Shown piece by piece: positions 1-14,400 of a DNA stretch of 64,000 bases. Each line of letters starts with the position of its first letter. Position 1 is the stretch's first letter. A program made the translations under genes and the position numbers. The DNA is taken from assembly GCA_032158295.1 (NCBI GenBank), contig CM063243.1, positions 5,960,948-6,024,947 of the forward strand. The letters run 5' to 3'. The stretch is from Pycnopodia helianthoides. Taxonomy: Eukaryota; Echinodermata; Asteroidea; Forcipulatida; Asteriidae. The notes under the pieces are model-generated. The model had not been told where the DNA came from. It was given only the letters and a program-made list of their open reading frames with translations, and did not search any database.

Positions 1-1015
1 CAATTAAACTTGTTGGCATTTTTCACAATAGAAATGAAATTGGGTTAAATTGCAACGAATAGAAATTATTTGCATTTGAAGAAAAGTAGGCTTAGTTTGT
101 CGGGGGGTCCAGAAAACGGTCTTTTTTAGAACACCAGTTGCAAAAAGGGATATCGAGATTGAGTTTTCGTTCTGAACTAGATAAATTTGTTCATATTTTA
201 GAGAAAAAAAATATCGAAATTTTAGGGTCAAATCAGCCGGGTATTGGACTTAGCATAATGAATACCATGACTTTTGATTATTTTGCCCGAACTAGAATTA
301 CGCATTAACACATTTAACATTAAAGTGCTTTTGTATAAAGTAAAGTAATACTAATAAACAATCACATTATAATTTTAACGAAACAAAGAGCCATTCCAAC
401 TACTCATCAGAGCAGTTAAAGAACAGCATAGAATGGCACATTACTTGACCGAAAAAATAGCTTTTCCAACTCCCAGATCGGAGCAGGTGACACAAATAAT
501 ATAACAATAATAGTAATATTTAATTTGTTTATTATTTATATTAGTATTAACAATCTGGATGAAAATAAAAGGCGTTTCTTGACGAAAACAAATCTGGTTT
601 CAGATCAGGACCCAAATCTATAAACAACAATACCCACCAAAGATATATGAAACAAGAGATACAAATCTTAAACATTGAAGAAGCAAGGCAGTGACTACAA
701 GAATATTTGCCCCAGAAGCGTGTAAAGTAGTTTATAACTGAAAGGGTAATAGTTTATCCTGCATATTAGTGAGTCGAAGTTCATTTTACGACCAAGGTGT
801 CCTCTTTTTATGATTCAATTAAACAATATCTTGATAAATCCCATTTCATTTGACACAAGGACACTCGTAATAGTAATTAAATGTTTATGATAAAAAACTC
901 AGTCATTTGTGGATGTACGCTAAAGTTGAAATACTCACCGAATAGAAGTACACTCAGCAGCAGCATCGAACTAGCTAAGGTACTAGTAGACATGGTAAGA
1001 CGATGGTAGATACAA

Positions 1016-1113
1016 GAAATGACTGCACAATATTCTATGTCGATGTGCACGGGCACGGTCCTACACAGAAATGACTGCACAATATTCTATCGCAATGCAC
1101 GGGCACGGTCGTA
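1016..1113. repeat. 52-bp tandem duplication
   Basis: Two adjacent units begin GAAATGACTGCAC at 1016 and 1068 and both run through GCACGGGCACGGTC. They differ by a few substitutions and a short gap. No coding content is evident. Confidence 0.8.
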
Positions 1114-2233
1114 CTGTAAAACCCGAAACAGATTGTAATATATAATCAAGTTCAACATTGTCAAAGATCCAAGTGGGTTATCTTGAATCCATATACCGGA
1201 AAGTTTAATTCAAAGAAACTGACTGGAAATGACAAATCGGTTTCTGTAAGACTGCAGTTCATGGTTTCAAGGTTGTTGATTAAAGTAATAATCGCATGAA
1301 AGAAGCTTCATTGTAAATTTATTGAAGCTGTCTTTTTATGTAAAAAAAAATAAATTAAAGATAAAAAACAAATTAAACAAAAACAGATACTAATCGATAA
1401 CCAATAAATGTGTTTACCACTTCTCTTTGCTGTATCTTTCATTTCAAAGTTACCCATACTCGGAGATCCAAGTACTTGGTAATGTCTGTAGGTACACATA
1501 ATTATACTCGTACTTGAGTAGTACTCGAAGTCCCAACAAGTACGCGTACATGAGTAATAATCGGAAACCTTTAATGTGCCCCGTTCTTGGTACTCAGCCC
1601 AAAAAGTACTTGGCTACATTACTGACCTTGAGAAAGACTGTCTGACTGATGATCTAATGTATATCACTCATCACAATGTAACCCAGATGCGGAAAAGGTC
1701 GATTAGGTTTTGGGCAAAATTGTTTCAATCCTCCAACAAAATGAGGGATTGGGTTTCCCTTCCGAATCATTTTCGGGATGCAGGTGGGTCCGCGAATGTG
1801 TCAAGTTAATGTTAAAGTTAATGGATATTGTGTGTCAAGTTCAAAGCCTTTGCGTTTCGTTTACTACAACGAATTTTTAGCAGCCCAGATTTTGGGCCAA
1901 CGCTCTTCGTAGACTTCCGCCATGTATCTAATTTGGGTCCAAAACAGCTGGCTGACTCTGGATGTGTCATAGAGAGCAAGCGGGGGCAAAGACGTAATTT
2001 GGGGCGGGGGCTTAATAATGCTGTACCGAACCTTTTATTTATTTGTGCTTTTTCGGGGGGGGCTGCCCCCGCTGGTTACTTCTGCAATGAATTGACTGCA
2101 AAAATGAATTCTATGTAACCCCCCCCCCCCTAACCAAAAAGGGAGCTTATTTTGGCTTCATATTCGCCACCACGTTCTCATGATGCAAAAAAACGATTCT
2201 CTTTTTCGTTCTGCTGATTCCTACGAAATAAGG

Positions 2234-2376
2234 CAATGGGAGACTATTGGGACGCTAGGTGGCAGCAGACTTACCATGTAAATCCATGAATGTTCACGGC
2301 AATGTTAGAACTACGTAAACAATGGTATTTTACCTGGTATGTCTGCTGCCATATTGCGTTCAAAAGTCTCCCATTG
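2234..2376. mobile_element. MITE, AATGGGAGACT family, copy 1
   Basis: The ends form an inverted repeat (AATGGGAGACT at the left, AGTCTCCCATT at the right). A subterminal block, AGGTGGCAGCAGAC, is mirrored by GTCTGCTGCCA. A second copy lies at 12688-12836 in ADCK1 intron 7. It is a short non-coding DNA-transposon derivative. Confidence 0.7.
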
Positions 2377-2599
2377 TACTGGGTCTTAACACTGTTCCCC
2401 TTTTACTTAATTTTTCTCAAATCTGTCTAATATCGAATATTAATGAGGCCGAGGCTCTGTTTTCTCCATCTTGTAGGGTGCACCCATGAAGCCAATCCAG
2501 CGGTCTTGGATGAGACCGATGGTGAGAAAGAGTAACAAACTGGTCTCCTGTCCGAGCCTCAAAGTTTGACGTCAGATGTTCAGGCTAGGCTCACTAGTT

Positions 2600-2741
2600 T
2601 ACACATTATGGACTGGCAATGTGGTCACTAGGAGCACGTCTAATCGCCCGAGGGACTGTGAGTGACCAGAAGAGGGACCTATTTCCCGAGGCCGAAAATA
2701 AGTCCGTGCTCTAGTGACCTCATTGCCAGTCCATATGTGTA
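2600..2741. repeat. Foldback repeat around GGACTGGCAATG
   Basis: The left arm (2600-2638), with TATGGACTGGCAATG and GGTCACTAG, is mirrored by the right arm (2704-2741), with CATTGCCAGTCCATA. The spacer is about 65 bp. It is probably a MITE or foldback element. Confidence 0.65.
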
Positions 2742-4539
2742 TACTATTGCAACGTCATATCCTGGGTTTTTGTAAACCAAGGTTGGAAAAATATGGGAGC
2801 CATAAGTGCACAGCAAAAACAGATAGCCACAGTCAATAATTGAAAAAAGTATTACACAAAAAATGATATTCACAAATAGTGTTGAATTTGTTGGGGAAAA
2901 AAACAAGCACTCACGTGCAATCATTTCATTATTTATAATATGTTATTGAACGTTTTTAGAAATGTGGAGTTTGGACAATTTAATGTTTTGCTAACATTCC
3001 GCAGTCCCCTGCCAACCCGTCCGTTTTTTTTGTTGTTTTTTTTGTTTTGTTTTTTACAACGGTCTGGAGATCAGTGGTTCAATTCAAAGGAGGGCGCTAG
3101 CGACAAGAAGACGTCAAAGGAGGGCGCTACAAATAATCGGCCGGTCTGGTCCAAGAAAAACCTCATTGCGTAAGATAAGAAAATCGTGTGCGTTTATCGA
3201 GCAGACGACATGAACAGGACGAGAAGTCAACTCTCCTGCGAAAAACCAACGTTAAATACCTAAGTTTAAGTCATATTCGAGTGAGTGAACATATGATTTT
3301 TCAGAAGAAAATTGGTAAGGTAGGCCTAAAATTTAAATGTCTGTGTGAACTCATGTGAACCACACTCCTGTTGTGTAACTCTGTGACTCGTGAGTGTGAC
3401 TACTTACTCGATCAAGTTACTGACTAGTGACTATTTTTTAAGGGTAGTGCTACACTGCTCCTGACTGGTAGTGCGTAGGGTAGGAGTAGGAGAACGCCAG
3501 CAGTCTCCAGTGTATGCAACGGAGGAGTCCAATCTGGGCTAGGTATAGTGGCGGTGTGGTGTTGGGTGCTTTCTCTTCTGAATAACAATTGCTTGACGTT
3601 AATGCAATTTGGCGGGGGGGGTGGGGAGACAACTGGAAAATGTCAGTATCCGACTGCCACAGTCTAGTCATGACTGAGTTGAGTGACATTGACAGTGCCA
3701 CTTTTTCACTCAATGACTCATTGCCAACAAAAGCAATCTTATTTGAGTAAATAATATAATACTATTTTATTTCATCATGAAAAAAGTGCCAAACGGATTA
3801 GTTGCGATAATCGTAATTTTACCGAAGAAATTTGCTGTCAATACTGTACAATGTCATTGACAACATAAACTTCTGGCTTACATGATAAACACAATTCAAT
3901 AACAAGAACTGTTGTATTGTATGTCAGCTATTGCTGTGCTGTTTTCTCTAGAGAAAGGCTTTGCTATGGTAAAAAATGTGGGGCCATTTAAAAAAAATTG
4001 CAATTTGGTAGTAATCGCATGGAATATGTATGGAATATTAAACGCTATATAGAACATTAAATGAACTGTGTAAGTCTCGCGCGTATCAAAATGAGAAAAC
4101 ACGTCAAACAATTTTGTACTGATACCAAATCTTAAAAAGATCAAGTTTTTAAATTTATTAATGAAAAAATCTGAACAACAAAAATATTCATTACAATTTG
4201 TATAAAATGAGTTTTAGTTTTTATAATTTATGCAAATATTTTGTTGTATTATTGAAACAAAATTAAAACTCTTGGACGAGGATAGTCTGAACTTTTTAGT
4301 AATGCCTTTTGTAAATCCACTCCCAAATTGTGACACCTGTAAAAGCTTGTTTTAAAATATGCTGTCATGTGATGGTCGCATAGGTGACTTGTAAAGCAGG
4401 TTATGAATGATGCTGCTGCCTCAACGACCATAGACTAAAATGAAAAGCTTAGCCTCTGGCAATTGCAGCGTTTGGCGATTATCACTGCGCGTCCAAAACA
4501 AGCGTTTACAAAGTTTCTTTATCACTATAAGGTAGAACA

Positions 4540-4704
4540 GAGAAGGTAGTGTAGCACTTTAAAGACTAACTAATTACATAAAAAAATACATGAGCTTTCG
4601 TAGCAACAACTGCCTCATCAGATGCAAGTGGTTTCTATGAAAGCTCATGCAGTTTTTTTTTTCTTCATGTAATTAGGTAGTCTTTAGTGCTACCATTACC
4701 TTCT
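4540..4704. repeat. Foldback repeat, about 165 bp
   Basis: The left arm (GAAGGTAGTGTAGCAC then TAAAGACTAACTAATTACAT) is mirrored by the right arm (ATGTAATTAGGTAGTCTTTA then GTGCTACCATTACCTTC). An inner pair, GAGCTTTCGTAG and CTATGAAAGCTC, is also present. This is a MITE-like structure. Confidence 0.65.
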
Positions 4705-5281
4705 TTGTTATACTAACAGCTATTTTCTAGTATTTATCAGGTAGGCAAACATTCTTAATTTTGTTTAATTCTCCGGTTTTCTGCATTATTTTGTTGAATT
4801 GATTTTACTTTCATATTTTTTATTACTTACATGTAGTAACACATTCCCAACAACATGTACAATTTTCATGGCCATAAACCAAGTTTTAAAACTAAAATAC
4901 ATGTAATTGATGAAACAAAATCTCACCCACGTAAAATTCCATATGGTTGGTACCACAATGGTCCCACAATGGTCCCGGAAGTTCAAATACGATCCAGACT
5001 TGCACAGTCTATTGTTCTCGCTTTCATCATGTCATTAATCTGCCTAAATTGGCAAATGGCGATTTTCAATCGGGGAATGGGCACCCAACAAATTTCTGCC
5101 AATTTTGTAAAAACATGATTCAAATCCGAAATAATCTGGATGAGTATGAAGTTTTTATTCAAAATGCATTTTTTTTGTTCACAGAGGGAATTTCTGTTTT
5201 TCATGTCAAGTTACAAATGGAGCAAAACAAATAAAATATTTACTGTTTTCCCTTTGACAAATTTTTCCAGAATCGGCTAGA

Positions 5282-5464
5282 ATGGCATTGAGACGAATCC
5301 TGGGCCATTCCCGACAAAGTGGCTATGTCTTACCGATCTCAGTTGTAACTGTTGCCACAGTTGGTTCTTCAGGGATGTGGCTCAACTACAAGAACAACAG
5401 CAAGACTATCAAATCCAACTGGTCGTCACTTGGTGCAGTCAGATTTGGAAGAGCATTTTTTAGT
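5282..5464 (+). CDS. ADCK1: ADCK1 coding exon 1
   Basis: Residues 1-61. The ATG lies 11 bases after a splice acceptor (TTTTTCCAG ending at 5270), so an upstream non-coding exon is likely. The exon ends in LGAVRFGRAFFS before donor GTAAAA; the GAVR.GRA block is conserved in ADCK1. Phase 0. Confidence 0.85.
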
Positions 5465-8400
5465 GTAAAAATTGTTTGTTTGTTTGTTTGTTTTTTTATT
5501 TAAAGGAACATTACAGAATTGGTTTTTGCTAACAAAATAGTTGCTGGCAGTGTAAGCACTTTGTGTAATCCACGGAGACCAGACAACTCGTCCGTCGGAC
5601 AACTCGTCCGTTCGGACAACTCGACGGTTCAGACAACTCGACGGATGATTTATTCAACCGTCAGGCAACTCGACTAGGGCTCAAGACAAGTCGACGGATG
5701 GCTGTGACGGGGCTTAGCACGGGGCGGGTTGGGTGAAGAGCGGGGTATGGTGGGTAGTCGAACGGTCGAGTTGTCTGAACCGTCGAGTTGTCCGACGGAC
5801 GAGTTGTCTGACATTCTAATCCAACAATATACATAAACTGACAAACCCTGCAGAAGTTTGAGATCGATCGGCCATCTGGGTCACGAGAAAAAAGTGAAAA
5901 ACCGAATGTTACACATTTGCATGAAATCGTATAGATTCAACAAATGAATAAAACGCTTACTGAGCGATAAACTCCAATCAGAAAATTAGTTTATTCATTT
6001 CTCATCACATATGGCATTTCAGACAGAAATATTTCAAGGGATGTTTTCTACTATCATCATCAAGGTTGTGTACGCTGGCACAACTGTGCACAGAACTAAC
6101 TGTGTACTGTGTACATGCATTCCCTCATGGTATCATAATGCAGGCTGGCATAGTTTATGTATCATTCAAAACCACTTGAATGGTATTGAATGGTCAGACA
6201 GCAACAGGGTTAAATTACATTTTTTTCAAATGATGATAAATTAATCCAAAAAATGACGCATACAGACCCAAAATTGCAATGATTACTCCGTTACTTTGGG
6301 GTCGTTCTGATTTTCTTATTGCCTTGTTCTTAAATTGACCACTTTGCCATTTTTCTTTTTCATTCTACCAGGCTGCATTTGTGGCGTTGGATTACAAATT
6401 CTCTTTGTTTGGTTTGGATAGGACATCGGAGAAGTACACAGAAGTTAAATCAAAGGTACAAACTGACTTGTGAATATTTTACTTTTCGTCACAGCGAAAG
6501 ATACTCTCTAAATCGTGTTCTAATCATGTTCAATGGGCTCTAGAGAAAAACACTGCAACCTGAGAACTGAGACTTGGCTATTTACCCTATAGCCCCCTTG
6601 CATATGACTTCACAACAAGCCTAAACAGCGCCCTCACTGAGGTCAAAGGAAGACCTGCCATTGACTGAGAGTTGTGTGCTGCGTATACAAACGCGCACAT
6701 TTTCATTGTTTGACCTCAGCGATGGCAGCCAACCAAGGGGTCATTCACCTGATGATGTCATCACGCGTGATAAATCTTGGTTGCGCTATACTATGCAGCA
6801 CGGCATTTGAGGCAACTTGCCATTACAAACAGTTAGCTGCAAATCATAATTTTGACTCCCAAAATGACAGACTTTGGGCAGACAATAACCACTTATGATT
6901 TCATTACAAGGGGGCTATAGACCATCACAAGGCTAAATATTACTGAAAATGTGAAACACTGGTCATAAAATTTGGGTAGATTCGGTATTCAATGTGCTAC
7001 CAAATCTACCCAAATTTTAATGGAGAATGTAAATAGCAATTACGTCAGTGACTTGTATGTACCATGCAATTGTCACGAGTACCAACTGCTTGAAACATAC
7101 TGGCGTCATGTAAACTTGAAATTTGTTGCATCATTTCATCACCGGCGTTGCCACAAGCTGACACACACCTACCGTATTAGTAAAAACTAGCAATCGGAGA
7201 AACCGGCATCTTAAGTTGAAACGCCACTAACCTTCAAAATGTCAGTGATTTAACCCTGCGCTTCCAATAACCGACCCAAACTTACACCGTTGTCGCACCA
7301 GTGTCGCTAGGAGAAGCAGGTGGGTTTATGTAATGTACTCTCCAACCCTGTATACAATCCTTTGTTCAAGAGTCTAAATACATAAATGGGGGTCATCTTG
7401 ACTTCCTCCCAACCGGAGATCCCCCCACCCCCCACCCCCACCCTTCAGCATAGCAATTACCAAAAAAGTGGCTGGTGGCTCAGGCACAAATAAATGTGGT
7501 TAACAGTGTAAACTAATGGGGCGATGACTAAGGCTGCCTTTTGTCAAGGCTGGTGTTGCAAGTGCGTTCACCCAGGATTAAATATGACTAAACCATGTTT
7601 TTTGGCATGGTTTGAAAGGGGCATAACTGGAGTTTCACAGTATTTGCCAAAACATTTTTGGGTTTTATTACAAAAAATTTTAAAAGAGTGTCTTCTGACG
7701 ACACTGTATTGGCGGCGCAGGGTTAAACAAGTTTTTTTTATCATAGGGGACACTCAATTTATTGAATTTGATAAATATGTTGTTTTTGAATGTCTTACTA
7801 AATTAAAAAGCAAAAGAGTGAGAAAGTTTTGTGTTTGTTTGTGAAACCGAAATAAAAGCAAAACAGAAAATTTCTGTTTTCACTAAGTGACTTATTCTGA
7901 TGTATTACAACACTATGTGTGTGTCACTTACAAAAAACAGGTCTGCTCACACGCACCATACACAAGGTTTGTGTCAGTTCATGAAAAAAAAATTCTAATT
8001 TGAGCTTGATGTGCACAGTGCACTACAAAAGTAATTGGAACCCTGGAGTCAGTTTGTGAAAAGGAAAGTTGTGCGCTCTTGAAGCTTTGAAACTTCATGA
8101 AATTGTTAGCCTTGACAAATATTGTTTAAATATGTCAAAAACTGAAAGAAAAAAGATTGGTAGGGGTCAGTTAATGGTGTCAGTGATGATTTGAGCTACA
8201 AAAGCCAATAAAGTAAACAAAATACAAAATATTATTTCATGAGTATCAATTGCGGATACTCTGTGACTTAGGTTTCTCAGAATTCAGGCAAAATTTAGGC
8301 AATATTTATCTTGAAATTTAAATTTTACCAGCAACGCAATTTTTCCTCAATCTTGTGTCACAAGGACATGTGATTAATATGCGTAATAGTTCTCCAATGA

Positions 8401-11400
8401 TTGTTCTGCATTCACATCATCCTGCCGACATCCTAGAGGTAAAACGATGATGAAACAAAAGAAAATGCAAGGTCCTTTTGACCTCTGTGTGAGGGCATTC
8501 CACTGCAGTGACGCCATGTTGTGCATAAGGTCTATGTTTACTAAGTGCTACATCTACGCAATGTCTACTACCGGTAATAATCTATTGACATTGAGCCTTG
8601 TGTTCGCTCTCTCACAAGGTACATCTACGGTGTGCTAGGAGGCTGTACAAGCTGTGCTGCAACAATGGGGGCGTCTTCATCAAGGCTGGGCAGCATGTAG
8701 GTGCACTGGATTATCTGCTTCCTACAGAGTACGTTGAGACGATGAAGGTGCTCCATAACGACGCCCCATGCAGCGAGCTTGAAGATATTAAAATGGTTGT
8801 GGAGGAGGATCTAGGTTGTAAGGTAAACATCTTTGATTCAAAGTCTCTCAAAGTTTCCAAATCATTGTACAGAAAGTAGGCTATTAAAATGATTAAGCCA
8901 TTATTCTACATCTTCGTGAGTGTGAAACCAAGAAAACCATAGGAAACGGTAAGATCTCTGGGTGCTTGCTGAGGAGCCCACACTTGAGTTGCAGCATCCT
9001 CATCAACATCAATCAAGCCATGGAGACTGTTTGGTGGGCAGTAGAGGGGGCACTCTCTGTTGATGTGGTCTGCCATCTGCTGCACACTCCACAGTCTTAA
9101 GCTGGACTCTTGAATAAACCCAACCTCCACATGTCAGCATTGAAGCGCCAAACGTGGGAGATTTTGATCCTGGGCAGCTTGTGGATGGCACAGAGATATA
9201 TCTCTATAGGTGTATAGAGAATGATTGCCACTTCTTTGTCCACTTCCTAGCTGTCCAGTGAGCCTTCGACTCAGTGGGTTGATAAAATAGCCATTTCCAC
9301 TTGGGGCAAAAGAGTGCTGGCATTTGAGTCTAGGTTGTTTATGCTCCCTGCTGAGTGCTTGGTGGATGAGGCGACCTGGATCCACACGAGCTCTGTTTCT
9401 CCATGTATCGTCTTGTATTTAACTTCAATACTTGTTACATGCATCTTCTTTATAATTTTTTGTTAGGCATTATTTATGAAACATCTCAGGGAAGGGGGTT
9501 TAACCATTTACTTGGCCCCCCCAGTCCCACCACTGCCCAGCAGGATTCACATCAATGGCGGCGCTGATGCCTGGGTCAACTTTCCCAATTCCCAGACACA
9601 TTGCCCAAAAACATAAAAATATTTGCGTTAGAGTTTTGTGATTTTTTTATTTCAGTTGAATCTCTGTATATGTACTGAGGTCAAGAGAGGGTATTTTTGA
9701 AAAGGTAAATTTTGGGTCAGTTGATAAGATAATCCTGCCTTCTTACTGTTCAGGCAGATGAAATGTTCATTGGCTTTTCTGAGAAGCCAGTGGGAACGGC
9801 CTCACTGGCTCAAGTCCATCATGCTACACTGAAGGACGGGACGCCTGTTGCTGTCAAAGTTCAACACCCCTACGTCAAGGCTTACTCTGACGTTGATATG
9901 AAGACAATTGATGTAAGTTTTCATCTTTTTCATGAATTCATAAAGAAGAAGAAAAATAGGGTTCCTATATAAAGCGCATATTCTGAAAGCCTGATCATCG
10001 TACATCATTCTAAGTGGACTGGGTTCTTTTACGAGCATGTATGACGTGGGACGTACGGCTTAACGTCCCGTCCAAAGGATGATGCAATTATGGTTAAGTG
10101 TCTTGCTAGAGGAAGCAATTGCCATAACCGAGACTCCAACCCACACTCTGACAACGGCAGAACTTGAGTCAAGTGCATTATACACCTCAGCCAGGACACT
10201 CCACTGAGTATCAGTAGCTGATCCAGTTTCAGTTATATTGTCCTCTTCAATCTATAAATATCATGGGTGTGAGTATCATCAGACTGATTTCAGTTTATGT
10301 TTCTTTGATTTCAAGTTTCTCCTACGTACAGCTTCCAGGCTCTTTCCAGAGTTTGAGTTGCTTTGGCTGAGTGAAGAGATGCAGGAGAAATTACCGATTG
10401 AGCTGGACTTCGTTCAGGAGGGACACAATGCAGAGAAAGCTTCAAAACTCCTAGGACACTTCAAGTTCCTCAAGGTAATCATTTGGCTCTGTATAACCAG
10501 TTGTTTGATACCCTGAATTGCTAGTGGGGAGGCTGGGGGTTGTATTGTGTACAAGTATTGACTGCTTTGAGCGCTATGGTTTGAGTCCCGAGGTATCTGT
10601 GGAATGTCCCTTTTTTCCCGAGACGAAGCCGAGGGAAAATAGATTGCTCCGGGGATCACCGAGGGAGTCGTAGTTTTAACCATACAACGAGTAAAAGCAG
10701 TCAATATTTGTTTAATACTATCCCATATGTGATGCGATCAAGCTAAATGAGTCGTTTGTCGGTAAATGCATTATTGAATAACAGGCCAAAATAGGTTGAC
10801 AGGGTATACATTTCTATACAACTCTTGGTGTTTCACCTTCCATAACTTTTGAACCAAAGGTGGTATCAACACGGGGTTTTCATATCCTTAAAGCTGAGAT
10901 TGTACTTCTTTCAAATAGATAAAAAACAAAAATTTACAAGGGTCGAACAAAAGACTCATTTAGCTTGACCCATCACATCTGTTGTGTCTGGACACCTTGG
11001 TACCAAGCAGTTGGCATTGCTATGGGTGTAGTACATTGGTTGCTATGGGTATAAAACATTGCTGTGCGTATAGCATGTCATTCTCTCCATTGAACGAATG
11101 CAAATCATTCATTGTTTGTTTTATACAGTATCCAAGTAGATCTTTGTCATTTAATTGGAGGATAAGAATAAACAAAATGTACAAGATTGTACTCTGGCAT
11201 CCACTTTGAGGGTGTTTTGTACTGCTGTGAGTTACACATGCTACTATTATTTTGTTTTTACAATGCTTTTTTTAAGTTTTTTGAAATTTTAGACCCATTT
11301 ATGAAGCACGGGTTCACAAGTTGATGCAGTGCATTCTGCTGCCGCCAGAAACACCAGGACATACCCCTTCTCTTAGCAATAAGTGTAACTGGGTTATTTT

Positions 11401-14400
11401 ACCTGCATTACACAACACACAGGAAATTTGGCTTTACGTCCCATCCAAAGGACAAAGCAATAGTGGTTAAGTGTCTTGCTTAAAGGAACATTACAGAATT
11501 GGTGTTTGCTAACAAAACAGTTGCTGGCAGTGTAATCACTTTATGTAATCCACTATATACATAAACTGACAAACCTGTAGAAGTTTGAGATCGATCGGCC
11601 ATCTGGGTCACGAGAAAACACATTTGCATGAAATCATATAGGTTCAACAAATGAATAAAACGCTCACTGAGCGATAAACTCCAATCGGAAAATTAGTTTA
11701 TTCATTTCTCATCAAATATGGCATTTCGGACAGAAATATTTTAAGGGATGTTTTTTACTATCATCATCATTAGACCGTGTGAGTTTTATGTAAATCTGTA
11801 ATCAAAAAGTACATTATACAAGTTTTTATCTTGCCAATTCTGTAATGTTCCTTTAAGGACACAAGTGTCAAGACCGGGACTCAAACCCAGACTCTGGTGG
11901 TCAGATCACCAGAGCTTGAATCCCGTGCACTTGACCACTCGGCCTCGACACAAATGGTACTGGCATGACTGGTATGAACTATATTATTGTGAGCTTTCAG
12001 ATATAAACTAATTAAATCGTCCACTCATTAAGGTTCCTAAGATACACTGGGATATGTCTTCAACCAGAGTGTTAACAATGGAATATTGTGAAGGTGGAAG
12101 GGTGGATGATGCCAAGTACATGAAGCAGCATGGGATCAATGTCAACAAGGTAAGCTAAGTCAAGAAGTGTAAACAAATAATTAATATTCTTTATTCCCAG
12201 TGCTGATATTACATCAATGAAATCTGAGTGAAGTTCATCAATGGTTGTGGGAACCATCATTCTGAAATTAAGAATTGTTTCGCAAATATCTAACACTTCC
12301 TCAAAAAATTGTTTTTTGTAGGTGACCCAAGATTTGGGTAAGATGTACAGTGAGATGATATTTGTCCATGGTTTTGTGCATTGTGATCCACATCCTGGCA
12401 ACGTTCTTTTTAAGAAAGACTCATCAAGACAGGCATGAGATCGTTCTCTTGGATCACGGCCTCTATCAGGTGAGATCCCTTCCTCTAGTTAAAAAAGTTT
12501 CTTCTTGTTAGAGATTCTGTCTTGGGAAACCACTTTATTAGAGACACAGAAACCTGCAAAATTTAACACCAAACACAGTTCCAGGTTTAATGTAACTGCT
12601 GTTCAATGCGAAGCAGATCCTTTGGGTGGAAATATGTCTTGAGCTTGTGAGGATTGAGTGCCTATTCAAATGTGTAAGGTGGGTTCCCAATTAGAGACTT
12701 TGGAATTCTAGGTGGCAGCAGACCTACTGGGTAAATTTCCATTGTTTAGGTAGTTCTGAGCGTGTGCACATTTCCGTGAACAGATGATTTACCTGTTAAG
12801 TCTACTGCCACCTAGTGTCACTAAAAGTCTCCCATTATGGACACTTTCACGATTGTACAAATGATTGTACAAATCGTACAATCGGCTGGCGTACACTTTA
12901 TAAATTAAAAGAAATTGTGTTTTTTTAATTCACTGTAAAGTCGTTGATTTGTACAAATCATTGTGGATTAGAATCAAGTGCAAGCCATCCTCACTCCCAG
13001 CCATCAAATATCACATGTCATATTATAGCTAACTTCCCATGCATGAATAGACAGTGGAACTAGACTTGAAATCAAGTTGTTTTATGGGCTGTATAGCTGT
13101 AGTTTCCCTCCCTCAGCTTGGCTCGGTGCACAGCTTTGCTTACAGTTGCATTCTGCACTTACAAAAAACAAAATAGTGGGAAGACTTTTACAAATTTCTG
13201 TTGGGTGGGGGGAGGGGATCCCTAAAAAAGTGTGTGGTTTTGTGTGCTTGTGAGATGTTAATAAATTTTGAATGTAAATTGAGAATTCTCAATTTTCTTG
13301 TTCTAGGATCTAACAGATGAGTTCCGCATAAATTATGCTAATTTTTGGCAGTCGATTATAGCAGCTGATATAGATGGGATCAAGAAGTACAGCACAGCAT
13401 TGGGTGCTGGGGATATGTACGGATTGTTTGCCTGCATGTTGACGGCCAGAAGCTGGGACGTGGTCACTACAGGAATCGACAAGGTTGCACAAACTGCAGA
13501 AGAAGTAAAAACAAGACCATACAAAAAATGCAATACTAAAACACCTTTATCTTAAAGACAGCAGTGTGCAGTGACACTATTTTGCCCCACTTTAATAGTT
13601 AGCTATTATCTAATGCCTCAAACTCCAACACACTCCAATGCTCACAGTGCATGGATCCATGTACTCTTACTGTACACACAAACTAAATCTGTAATATACT
13701 TGTACATCCACATGCATGCAGATGTTGTGCATTACGTGACATGTCGTGGGTATGACTAATCGTTGTTACACCTTGAACCTTCTGTACTATTCAAGGCAGA
13801 GCTCATTTCCTGATGTAATTAAAACGTATTTTCACTGATATTTGGTTGGCCTAGCAACTCCTCACTGCAACATCAATCACACAGCTGCTCATACCAACAC
13901 ACTAGTCCATCACACCAAGTTATTATCCATCAGCCAAGTTCAGGTCAAATACATCATTGTGAATGTCAAAGCTTTGAGCCTGTGATTGGCCATCATACAA
14001 AGCGAACCTCCCCAAGAATCCATTAAAAAATCCAACGGAAAAAAAGGACTCTACCTATTAAAAATGAGTGTTTCTCAAATTTGAATTTTACATTGGAGTC
14101 CCTCTTTAACTAGGATCCGTTGCAGCGTTATAGAGCGGAGAAATCTTTACCTAATTTTTCTTACCATGAGATAATTACTGCAAAATTCTCTCTGACGATG
14201 ACTAGAGCAAGCTAGTCGAAACGTTGAGACCAAAAGAACTCACTCCGCGGCAGTGCAGTTAATTACGAGAAGTCCCCCCGATCCACAAAGCTAAAGTAGT
14301 AGTCCAGGCCGATTTCCTACCTCCCGCCCAGGTAGTAGTTAATAAGCAGGACAGTTCTTTTCAGAACTGAGAAGTCTCCCGAATTCCGAAAAAACCTACT

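Larger units (their letters stand above)
1..5270. other. Intergenic region, no gene recognised
   Basis: AT-rich sequence upstream of ADCK1. The open frames are short, overlap on both strands and show no recognisable domain. It holds a 52-bp tandem duplication (1016-1113), recurring AAGTACTTG-like motifs around 1470-1620, a MITE (2234-2376), two foldbacks (2600-2741 and 4540-4704) and a two-copy direct repeat of AAAGGAGGGCGCTA near 3086 and 3116. A non-coding first exon of ADCK1 may lie here, because the start-codon exon is preceded by a good splice acceptor ending at 5270. I could not locate that exon. Confidence 0.6.

Noticed and set aside
1576..1809. 77-codon open frame in the left intergenic region
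   Set aside because: No family recognised, no neighbouring exons in phase, and the flanks look like repeat sequence.
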